DNA of 16,878 nucleotides, from contig JAAYEN010000154.1 in assembly GCA_012728775.1 (NCBI GenBank), positions 1 to 16,878 on the forward strand. The letters are read 5' to 3'. Shown one piece after another: positions 1 through 6,471 of this stretch (within the stretch, counting starts at the first letter, position 1; each line of letters begins with the position of its first letter). The stretch is from Tissierellia bacterium (GTDB lineage: Bacteria > Bacillota_A > Clostridia > Tissierellales > Peptoniphilaceae). The position numbers and the translations under genes are program-made. The notes under the pieces were generated by a model. The model searched no databases and had not been told where the DNA came from. It saw nothing but the letters and a program-made list of their open reading frames with translations.

Positions 1-1
1 A

Positions 2-304
2 TTGGCAGGACTTATGTATGGATTGGCAGGATACTTATTAACTGCAAAAACAGGATCAGTTGGACCAGGTGCAGGGCAAGGATACGAACTTGAAGCTATA
101 GCATCAGCTACTATCGGTGGAGTTTCTACTGCAGGTGGACAGGGAACAGTTCCTGGAATACTTTTGGGAGTATTTGTATTTGAATTATTAAAAATCAGTT
201 TGTCATTCTTGGGAGTTTCTCCAGACATGACCAACGTAATTCAAGGTATAGTTATAGTAATAGCAGTAGCACTAGACGTTAGAAGAACTTTAGTAAAGAG
301 ATAA
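2..304 (+). CDS. mglC: galactose/methylgalactoside-type ABC transporter permease, C-terminal part
   Basis: This is the last 100 residues of an inner-membrane permease of the MglC/RbsC family; the 5' end lies outside the window. Seen: a hydrophobic protein with the family's Gly-rich stretch (YELEAIASATIGGVSTAGGQGT, residues about 28-49), then GILLGVFVFELL and a final helix (VIQGIVIVIAVALDVRR) that closely follows the known C-terminus of MglC. The family imports galactose, methyl-galactoside or ribose with a periplasmic-type binding protein and an MglA ATPase. Galactose is the likely substrate because the next four genes are the Leloir pathway. A terminator follows 14 nt after the stop. The TTG at position 2 is just the first whole codon visible, not a start. 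Confidence 0.88.
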   Translation: MAGLMYGLAGYLLTAKTGSVGPGAGQGYELEAIASATIGGVSTAGGQGTVPGILLGVFVFELLKISLSFLGVSPDMTNVIQGIVIVIAVALDVRRTLVKR

Positions 305-317
305 AATTAAAATTGGG

Positions 318-360
318 GTAGGAGATGGATTTGCCCTTTGCATGCATCTCCTACTTTTTT
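318..360 (+). terminator. intrinsic terminator or attenuator after mglC
   Basis: A perfect 10-bp stem (318-327 pairs with 345-354, GTAGGAGATG/CATCTCCTAC) with a 17-nt loop is followed directly by six T (355-360). It lies 14 nt after the mglC stop. The next gene begins only about 20 nt later, so it separates transport from catabolic genes within what looks like one galactose locus. Confidence 0.85.
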
Positions 361-380
361 AAAGAGGGAGGAAATTGGCT

Positions 381-1256
381 TTGATAAAACATGAAACTCA
401 TTTCAATATGGATGCATATGTTCTGGAAAATGAATATTTAATAGTTAAAATTTTAAAAGATTTCGGCGGAAAAATTGCATCAATCTATCATAAAGAATTA
501 GATTACGAAGTATTATTCCAACCTACAAAAAATTCTTACGATATACCAAAATTGGGTGATGCTTTTTCAAAATACGATACATCAGGTATAGATGAAATGC
601 TTCCTACAATTGACGAGTGCTATTATCCCAATTCATATAAGAAATTAAATGACCACGGGGATATTTGGGCACAAAAATGGCGTTATGAAGAAGATGGTGA
701 CGCTTTAATCTCAAAAGTTAGATGCGACAGCATAAAGTTGGATTTGGAAAGAAAAATTCAGCTAGATCAAGAAGAAATAAAGATTGATTATAAATTGTAT
801 AATCCAACAGAGCAAGAATTACATTATCTATGGGCATTTCATGGACTTATGAATTTTGATGAGTCTACTGAATTAGAATTTTTTACAGATTCAGAAATAG
901 AAAACGTAATAAATGATAAAGATTATGAATTTGATTATTTAAAATTGGGAGAATATCCTGATGGACAATCATACAAATTTTATTTTAAAGATGAAATTAA
1001 CGATGGTAGAGTAAATATTCTACACAAAGATAAAAACGTATCAATAACTTACGCTTACGATACGGATATAAATAAATACTTAGGAGTTTGGATAACTAAA
1101 GGTGGCTTCAAAGGAGAATATAATCTTGCAATTGAACCATCCAGCGGTTATTACGACTCTTTGGAATTAGCATATAAAAACGATAAGGTTTCCAAGATAG
1201 ATTCTAAGGAGACTAAAAAATGGAAATTAAATTTAGAAATAAAGAAATGGAGATAA
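381..1256 (+). CDS. aldose 1-epimerase family protein (galactose mutarotase-like)
   Basis: A likely cytoplasmic mutarotase that interconverts alpha and beta anomers of galactose before GalK acts. It has aldose-1-epimerase features: DHGDIW near residues 91-96 with His92, a second histidine in AFHG (His154), and a C-terminal IEPSSG with Glu252 where the family has its catalytic base. These assignments are by motif, and the protein is diverged from classical GalM. Length of 291 residues is usual for the branch. Start: GGGAGG (366-371) lies 9 nt before the TTG at 381 but only 3 nt before the in-frame TTG at 375, so 381 is preferred; the first in-frame ATG is at 408. It is first in the galT-galK-galE group, 3 nt before galT. 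A hexose-6-phosphate epimerase-like role is an alternative. Confidence 0.78.
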   Translation: MIKHETHFNMDAYVLENEYLIVKILKDFGGKIASIYHKELDYEVLFQPTKNSYDIPKLGDAFSKYDTSGIDEMLPTIDECYYPNSYKKLNDHGDIWAQKWRYEEDGDALISKVRCDSIKLDLERKIQLDQEEIKIDYKLYNPTEQELHYLWAFHGLMNFDESTELEFFTDSEIENVINDKDYEFDYLKLGEYPDGQSYKFYFKDEINDGRVNILHKDKNVSITYAYDTDINKYLGVWITKGGFKGEYNLAIEPSSGYYDSLELAYKNDKVSKIDSKETKKWKLNLEIKKWR

Positions 1257-1259
1257 TAT

Positions 1260-2243
1260 ATGGCAGAATTAAGATATAACCCCCTTTTAGATGATTGGGT
1301 TATGGTAAGCGCTGACAGATCTAAAAGACCAGATATGCCAAAGGATTTTTGTCCTTTTTGTCCTGGTTCAGGGAAAGTGCCTGAAAATTATGATGTATTA
1401 AAATATGACAACGACTTTCCTATTCTTTCACCTAATCCACCAGAGCCAGATGATATAGGAAGTGAATTATATAAAACCGCTAAATCTTATGGAAAGTGCG
1501 AAGTTATTTTGTATTCTCCCGAGCATACTGGAAAGTTTTATGAATTAAATTTAGACCATATTATAAAATTAGTAAAACTATGGAAAGAAAGATTTGTCGA
1601 ACTTAAAAAAGATGAAGGGATAAAATATATATTTCCTTTTGAAAATAAAGGTGCAGAAGTAGGAACGACTATGCCGCATCCCCATGGACAAATTTACGCA
1701 TATTCTAAGATGCCTTTGCGACTTCGCTTAGAATTAGAAAATTCTAGAAAATATTTTGAAGAAACTGGAAAAAATATTTTTGATCAGATTATAGAAGATG
1801 AAAAGAAATTTGAAGAGAGGGTTATTTTTGAAAATGATAGCTTTCTAGTATTTATTCCTTTTTTTGCAGCGTATCCCTTTGGCGTAAATGTAGTTGCTAA
1901 GGATAATATTTCAAGTTTTGAGGATTTTGATGAGAAGATTATTGAAGACTTTGCTTCTTTGTTAAAAAATCTAACGGGAGCATTTGATCTCATTTATAAT
2001 AAACCATTTCCATATATGATGGGAATTTATTCGATTCCAGTTAATTCGCCTGAATATGAATATGCAAAAAAATATTATAGATTTCATTTGAAATTCTTCC
2101 CGCCATTAAGAGGGGAAAATTCCATAAAGTATAACGCAACTTCAGAAACAGGTGCGTGGGTTCATGGGAATCCTAGAAGAGTTGAAGAAACAGCAGGCGA
2201 GGTAAGAGAAGCCTATAGGAGGTTTCTTGAAAATGAAAAATAA
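1260..2243 (+). CDS. galT: galactose-1-phosphate uridylyltransferase
   Basis: Cytoplasmic Leloir enzyme: UDP-glucose + galactose-1-phosphate gives UDP-galactose + glucose-1-phosphate through a uridylylated histidine. Seen: an N-terminal CPFC zinc pair (Cys31, Cys34), SPEH (His89), and the signature HPHGQ at 140-144, where His140 would be a zinc ligand and His142 the nucleophile, by analogy with the E. coli class I enzyme. All are present, so the gene looks intact. The 327 residues fit class I GalT of Gram-positives. The ATG follows GGAG (1249-1252) by 7 nt and the preceding stop by 3 nt. Its 3' end overlaps galK by 11 nt, and the AGGAGG serving galK lies inside this gene. Confidence 0.96.
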   Translation: MAELRYNPLLDDWVMVSADRSKRPDMPKDFCPFCPGSGKVPENYDVLKYDNDFPILSPNPPEPDDIGSELYKTAKSYGKCEVILYSPEHTGKFYELNLDHIIKLVKLWKERFVELKKDEGIKYIFPFENKGAEVGTTMPHPHGQIYAYSKMPLRLRLELENSRKYFEETGKNIFDQIIEDEKKFEERVIFENDSFLVFIPFFAAYPFGVNVVAKDNISSFEDFDEKIIEDFASLLKNLTGAFDLIYNKPFPYMMGIYSIPVNSPEYEYAKKYYRFHLKFFPPLRGENSIKYNATSETGAWVHGNPRRVEETAGEVREAYRRFLENEK

Positions 2244-3405
2244 TAAACAATTAATAGAAAGAATAGAAGAAAAATTTGTAGAAAAATTTGGTGAAAAGGG
2301 AAGGTTGTTTTTTGCTCCTAGTAGAATAAATATTATAGGAGAGCATATCGACTATAATGGCGGAAAGGTTTTACCCTGTGCAATAGAAATAGGAACATTC
2401 GCAATGGCTAAAAAAAATGATGAAAATAAGTTGCGACTATATTCTATAAATGAAGAATTTGGCGGAGAAATAAGTCTTGATGATTTAGATTTTGATGAAT
2501 CTTTAAAATGGATGAACTATCCTTCAGGAATGGCTAAGATAATTATGGACAGCAAAAAGAAATTAGGGGGAGTAGATGCGGTAGTTTATGGAAATATTCC
2601 CACTGGTTCAGGACTTTCTTCCTCTGCTTCATTGGAAATGCTCTTTGGAGAAATTTACAATGTACTCTTCGACTTAGATATTTCTAGAGTTAATATGTCT
2701 ATATTAGGCATGAAAACTGAAAATCAACACCTAGGACTTCAAACGGGAATTATGGATCAATTTGCCATTAGTTTAGGAAAAGAAAATTCTGCAATACTTT
2801 TGGACACTGCGACATTAGAATATGAATATGTAGATGTGGACTTGGGCGATAATATTTTGGTGATTTTAAATACCAAAAAACCCAGAGCGTTAGTAGAATC
2901 TAAATACAACGAAAGAAGAGCAGAAACTCAAAAAGGACTAGAAATAATTCAACAATATGAAGATATAGAAGATTTAGCAAAATTAGACGGGCATCCAAAG
3001 GAAAAAGAGCTTATTTCTAAAATTGAAGATGAAGTAATTCGAAAACGAGTTCTTCACGTAGTGGAAGAAAATAAAAGAGTAAATGAAATGATAGATGCTA
3101 TGAAAAAAAGAGATTTTCCCAAAATGGGGAAGATTCTCGATGCAAGCCATGAATCTTTAAAAAATTTATATGAGGTAACAGGACTTGAATTGGATTCTAT
3201 CGTAGAAGGAGCTAGGAAATGCCCTAGGACATTGGGTGCAAGAATGACAGGAGCAGGCTTTAGCGGCTGTGCTATAGCTTTGGTTAACAAAGATTGTATA
3301 AATGAATTTTCTGATATAGTTTTAAAATATTATAAAGAGAAAACTGGAATAGACGGAGAAATAATTATATCAGATATCGCAGGAGGTCCTAGAGAAATAA
3401 TATGA
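2233..3405 (+). CDS. galK: galactokinase
   Basis: GHMP-family kinase that phosphorylates alpha-D-galactose at C1 with ATP. Numbered from the ATG at 2233: the galactokinase signature RINIIGEHIDYNGG falls at about 31-44, the ATP-binding PTGSGLSSSASLE at about 123-135, the catalytic aspartate in GIMDQF (Asp175), and the third GHMP motif GARMTGAGFSGC at about 335-346. Length 390 is typical. AGGAGG at 2217-2222 is 10 nt before this ATG and only 4 nt before an in-frame TTG at 2227; the ATG is preferred, but the TTG would add just two residues. It overlaps galT upstream by 11 nt and galE downstream by 4 nt (ATGA), indicating translational coupling. Confidence 0.96.
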   Translation: MKNNKQLIERIEEKFVEKFGEKGRLFFAPSRINIIGEHIDYNGGKVLPCAIEIGTFAMAKKNDENKLRLYSINEEFGGEISLDDLDFDESLKWMNYPSGMAKIIMDSKKKLGGVDAVVYGNIPTGSGLSSSASLEMLFGEIYNVLFDLDISRVNMSILGMKTENQHLGLQTGIMDQFAISLGKENSAILLDTATLEYEYVDVDLGDNILVILNTKKPRALVESKYNERRAETQKGLEIIQQYEDIEDLAKLDGHPKEKELISKIEDEVIRKRVLHVVEENKRVNEMIDAMKKRDFPKMGKILDASHESLKNLYEVTGLELDSIVEGARKCPRTLGARMTGAGFSGCAIALVNKDCINEFSDIVLKYYKEKTGIDGEIIISDIAGGPREII

Positions 3406-4385
3406 GTATATTAGTAACAGGAGGAGCAGGATATATCGGCTCCCATACAGTTAGATATTTAAAAGAAAAAAACGAGGACGTAATAGTTTTAGATAATCTC
3501 CAAACAGGTTACAAAGAAAGTGTAGATGTGGAGAAGTTCTACAAGTTAGACCTTAGAGACAAAGAAATAGATAGAGTATTTAAAGAAAATGAAATAACTG
3601 GAGTAATACACTTTGCTGCTAATTCCTTGGTAGGAGTTAGTGTGAGAGAGCCTTATGAATATTATGATAACAATGTATATGGAACATTGTGCTTATTAAA
3701 AGCTATGATGGAAAATAATGTAAAAAATATAGTTTTTTCTTCCACAGCAGCTGTTTATGGGGAACCTAAAAATATTCCGATACTAGAATCAGACCTGACT
3801 ATTCCTACAAATCCATATGGAGAAACTAAACTCACTATGGAAAAGATGATGAAATGGTTTGATAATGCTTATGGAACCAAATACGTTTCTTTAAGATATT
3901 TTAATGCAGCAGGTGCTCATGAAAAAGGTGACATTGGAGAATGTCATAATCCAGAAACCCATTTGATACCTTTGATATTACAAGTGCCCCTAGGCGAAAG
4001 AGAAAAAGTTTCTATATTTGGAGATGATTACGATACTCCTGATGGGACTTGTATAAGAGATTATATTCACGTTTGGGATCTAGCTGACGCTCACTATTTA
4101 GCATATAAATATATGTTAGATGGAAACCATAGTGAAATTTTCAATTTAGGAAGTGGAAATGGCTTTAGCGTTAAAGAAGTAGTGGACGTGGCTAGAAGAG
4201 TAACAGGTCATGAAATTCCAGCAGAAATAGCAGATAGAAGACCTGGAGATCCAGCTGTATTAGTAGCTTCCAGCGACAAAATTAAAAAAACACTAGGTTG
4301 GAATCCTCAAAGAACCAACTTAGAAGAAATTATCCAAGATGCGTGGAGATTTCATAAGAATCATCCTCGTGGATACAATAAATAG
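3402..4385 (+). CDS. galE: UDP-glucose 4-epimerase
   Basis: NAD-dependent extended short-chain dehydrogenase that interconverts UDP-galactose and UDP-glucose. It closes the Leloir cycle and can supply UDP-galactose for glycans. Seen: NAD-binding GGAGYIG at residues 7-13, SSTAAVYG at 113-120, and the catalytic Tyr139-xxx-Lys143 in YGETK, followed by the RYFNAAGA stretch typical of GalE. Length 327 is normal. The start codon shares ATGA with the galK stop. An AGGAGG at 3381-3386 is 15 nt upstream, further than ideal, so coupled re-initiation probably matters. It is the last gene of the operon, and a 14-bp hairpin follows 31 nt after its stop. Confidence 0.96.
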   Translation: MSILVTGGAGYIGSHTVRYLKEKNEDVIVLDNLQTGYKESVDVEKFYKLDLRDKEIDRVFKENEITGVIHFAANSLVGVSVREPYEYYDNNVYGTLCLLKAMMENNVKNIVFSSTAAVYGEPKNIPILESDLTIPTNPYGETKLTMEKMMKWFDNAYGTKYVSLRYFNAAGAHEKGDIGECHNPETHLIPLILQVPLGEREKVSIFGDDYDTPDGTCIRDYIHVWDLADAHYLAYKYMLDGNHSEIFNLGSGNGFSVKEVVDVARRVTGHEIPAEIADRRPGDPAVLVASSDKIKKTLGWNPQRTNLEEIIQDAWRFHKNHPRGYNK

Positions 4386-4416
4386 ATAACTTCATTCATT
4401 TTTTCATATGCCCCAC

Positions 4417-4450
4417 ATAAAAATCGTCACAAATAGGTGACGATTTTTAT
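4417..4450. terminator. bidirectional terminator between galE and the cyclase gene
   Basis: A perfect 14-bp inverted repeat (4417-4430 with 4437-4450) with a 6-nt loop. Its outer A/T bases give a U-tract whichever strand is transcribed. It sits between convergent genes, and its last base is the final base of the cyclase stop codon (TGA on the minus strand, 4450-4452). Confidence 0.9.
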
Positions 4451-4968
4451 CAGCTTAAAATTGCTACAGCTCGAACTGGGCTTCCATCGCCTTTTTTAAT
4501 TTTTAAAGGTAGACCGATAAATAAAAATTCTTTTCCTTTAGGCAATTTATCTAAGTTTATTAAATTTGTATAAGTAATTATCTCATTTTCCAAAAGAGCT
4601 TTTTCTAATTCAATTGAAATTTTTCCACCGACAAAATTTGGATTTGCGATTTTTATCTTATCTAAAATTTCAATTCCAACCTCTTCATCAAAAAATAAAT
4701 TTATTTTACTAGGAAAGTCTTCATTAGGGGAAATTAAAATAGTTTGTCCCATAAATTTTTCAATTGGAATTTCATCTAAACTAAATCCCTTATTATTCAT
4801 ATGAGAAAATGAATCCACGTGAGTTCCTGTATGAGTTCCCATGGTAATTTCTCTCAAATTCCATCCATGGGTTTCAAGATAATGAACTTGTTCAATCTTT
4901 ACCTTGGGATCTCCTGGATAAATTTCCATTTCCCTACTTATTTCCATAGATAAATCAATAATTTTCAT
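4450..4968 (-). CDS. cyclase family protein (kynurenine formamidase-like metal hydrolase)
   Basis: Small cytoplasmic metal-dependent hydrolase of the Cyclase superfamily, which includes arylformamidase KynB. Seen: the family metal motif HxGTHxD at residues 46-52 (His46, His50, Asp52) with His56 following, an N-terminal YPGDP at 17-21, and the conserved C-terminal GDGSPVRA. At 172 residues it is shorter than usual (about 200 or more), mostly in its second half. Start: the ATG at 4968 follows GAGGTGG with good spacing; an in-frame upstream ATG at 5016 would add 16 residues but has no ribosome site and lies within a terminator hairpin. No tryptophan-pathway genes are nearby, so the substrate is unknown. 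Confidence 0.82.
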   Translation of the reverse strand: MKIIDLSMEISREMEIYPGDPKVKIEQVHYLETHGWNLREITMGTHTGTHVDSFSHMNNKGFSLDEIPIEKFMGQTILISPNEDFPSKINLFFDEEVGIEILDKIKIANPNFVGGKISIELEKALLENEIITYTNLINLDKLPKGKEFLFIGLPLKIKKGDGSPVRAVAILS

Positions 4969-4984
4969 AATCCACCTCGTAAAT

Positions 4985-5016
4985 ATTATATCATTTACAA
5001 TTAAAAAAAGTGCCAA
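4985..5016 (-). promoter_or_regulatory. candidate promoter of the cyclase gene
   Basis: Minus-strand TATAAT (4985-4990) is preceded by TGA, giving an extended -10. The nearest -35-like hexamer is TTGGCA (5011-5016), 20 nt from this -10, or 17 nt from an overlapping GATATA; it lies inside the terminator arm of the upstream gene. The predicted leader is only about 10-13 nt, so the assignment is tentative. Confidence 0.4.
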
Positions 5017-5041
5017 GGAAATTTATTTTTCCTCGACACTT
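5003..5041 (-). terminator. intrinsic terminator of the Tyr-rich stalk-protein gene
   Basis: Arms 5008-5021 and 5028-5041 pair over 14 positions. Two of these are G-U pairs in the minus-strand RNA but would be C-A mismatches in the plus-strand RNA, so the hairpin is built for minus-strand transcripts. A seven-U run follows on that strand (complement of 5003-5009). Confidence 0.85.
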
Positions 5042-5070
5042 ATAATTAGTTATTTTACTACTAATTCTTC

Positions 5071-6366
5071 TTATCTATTGGTTTGAATAATTACTACTTG
5101 ATTAATTCCATCCCATTCGATATTTTTTCCATCTCCAAGATTTCCATGAGTCAATCCTAAAGCTCTACCGATTTCTGAAACGGGAAGCATTATTCTTCCA
5201 TCTACTGTTATTGGGTCTACTGACAATGTGAATTTTTCCCCATTAACATAGAAATCTCTAGAATTTAAGTTAACCACTGCAGTTTTAACTCCTGAGATAA
5301 ATACTGCATTTCTAGTTACTTCGTCAAATGTCACATCATATCCCAAAGATTCTGCAACAAATCTTACAGGTAACATAGTTCTGCCATTTGTGATATAAGG
5401 AATAGTATCCATATATTTAGTAGTGCTTACGCCGTTTAAGGTTTGGATATAAGCTTTTGAGCCGATGGTAAATTGGTTTTTGTAATTATAACTTGGAAGT
5501 TGAATTGGACCTTGGGCAGTTCCAGAAACAGTGAAACTTGTAAACCTATCTGTATAATCACTGTGTGTTGTATAAGCTCTTATAGATTCTCCTGCTTTTA
5601 ATGGTCTATTAGTAGTTAATACAAATCTTCCATCTGAGCCAATATCACTTTTTCCTAGTTGAGCATTGCTAGCATCTCTTACATATACTACTCCGTAAGG
5701 AATTGCACCTACTCCTCTAACTACACTGTAACCTCCATTTGCTTCCACTATTTTAAAAGAGCTATCATATCTTTCTGCAGGTGGATAATATCTTCCAAAA
5801 TACTCATCTCTGATATTTGCATTTCTAAGATTATATGTTCTAGATGTGTAAAAATCCTTGGAAGCTATTAGGTAATAATCAGATAAATCTTCATAATATC
5901 TATATCCTCCATAGTATCTATCATCATAATATCTGTCACTATAAAAATATCCATTTTCATAAATATTTTCAATTTGTCTTTCAGAAAGTTCTGGATACAA
6001 TCTTCTCATTTCCTTTGCGTATGAAGAATAAGAAGAATATTCTCTAGGATCTACTCTGTAATAATATCCGTCATAATACCATCTGTCCCAATATCTACCG
6101 TCATACTTGTCGTCATAGTATCTTCCATCATAGTATCCAAAATCGTTAGGGATTTCAAATCTACCATCAGAAGATGCGGTAGCAGAACCTACTCTAGTAG
6201 AGCCTCTATATAGTTCTACCCTTGAACCTGGAGTAGCGTAACCGCTAACTCTGTCATAATATACATCTGCGTTTTCAATAATTGCATCAACAGCAAATGC
6301 AGTAGTTGGTATAAAAGTAATAAAGAATGCTAATACCAACATTAAAGAAATAATTCTTTTTTTCAT
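5071..6366 (-). CDS. secreted stalk-domain protein (copper amine oxidase N-terminal-like) with Tyr-rich region
   Basis: Secreted protein of 431 residues. Seen: a signal peptide at 1-25 (cleavage after TTAFA); an Ig-like module at about 31-72; a Tyr-rich stretch at 78-165 with 27 Tyr in 88 residues plus many Asp, Gly and Arg; within it a helical-looking insert (about 107-140); a second Ig-like module at about 200-282; and a C-terminal copper-amine-oxidase-N1 domain at about 298-430 (ITNGRTMLPVR, LNSRDF, VDGRIMLPVSE). There is no oxidase catalytic domain, no LPXTG and no cysteine, so it is unlikely to be an enzyme; a cell-surface or matrix role is inferred. AGGAGG lies 5 nt before the ATG. It follows its paralog by 105 nt and may be co-transcribed with it. 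Confidence 0.8.
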   Translation of the reverse strand: MKKRIISLMLVLAFFITFIPTTAFAVDAIIENADVYYDRVSGYATPGSRVELYRGSTRVGSATASSDGRFEIPNDFGYYDGRYYDDKYDGRYWDRWYYDGYYYRVDPREYSSYSSYAKEMRRLYPELSERQIENIYENGYFYSDRYYDDRYYGGYRYYEDLSDYYLIASKDFYTSRTYNLRNANIRDEYFGRYYPPAERYDSSFKIVEANGGYSVVRGVGAIPYGVVYVRDASNAQLGKSDIGSDGRFVLTTNRPLKAGESIRAYTTHSDYTDRFTSFTVSGTAQGPIQLPSYNYKNQFTIGSKAYIQTLNGVSTTKYMDTIPYITNGRTMLPVRFVAESLGYDVTFDEVTRNAVFISGVKTAVVNLNSRDFYVNGEKFTLSVDPITVDGRIMLPVSEIGRALGLTHGNLGDGKNIEWDGINQVVIIQTNR

Positions 6367-6404
6367 TCTATCCTCCTAGAATTAACTTACTAATATTTTA
6401 ATTT

Positions 6405-6427
6405 CTTCAATATTTATTTTATTGAAG
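6405..6427. repeat. inverted repeat upstream of the Tyr-rich stalk gene
   Basis: CTTCAATA (6405-6412) and TATTGAAG (6420-6427) form a perfect 8-bp inverted repeat around 7 nt, some 40 nt upstream of the start codon. ATTGAAG also occurs at 8443-8449, just upstream of the -10 of the paralog. It may be an operator or a leader hairpin; no good -10/-35 pair was found beside it. Confidence 0.45.
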
Positions 6428-6445
6428 TATTAACTGAAGTTGGTT

Positions 6446-6465
6446 GGGGACGTCTTACCGTCCCC
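6446..6465 (-). other. G/C-rich hairpin without U-tract between the two stalk genes
   Basis: A perfect 7-bp G/C-rich stem (6446-6452 with 6459-6465, GGGGACG/CGTCCCC) lies 6 nt after the stop of the longer stalk gene. There is no T-run on either strand, so it is not a classical intrinsic terminator. It could be a weak terminator, an RNA-processing or stability element, or an attenuator tuning the downstream gene. Confidence 0.55.
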
Positions 6466-6471
6466 GAATGT

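Noticed and set aside
5659..6047. Two plus-strand frames opposite the Tyr-rich region
   Set aside because: Tyr codons read in antisense give stop-poor Ile/Asn-rich frames. They lack ribosome sites and overlap a well-supported gene.
5071..6366. Annotation as a copper amine oxidase enzyme
   Set aside because: Only the N-terminal-type stalk domain is present; the catalytic domain with its cofactor tyrosine motif and copper histidines is missing in both paralogs.
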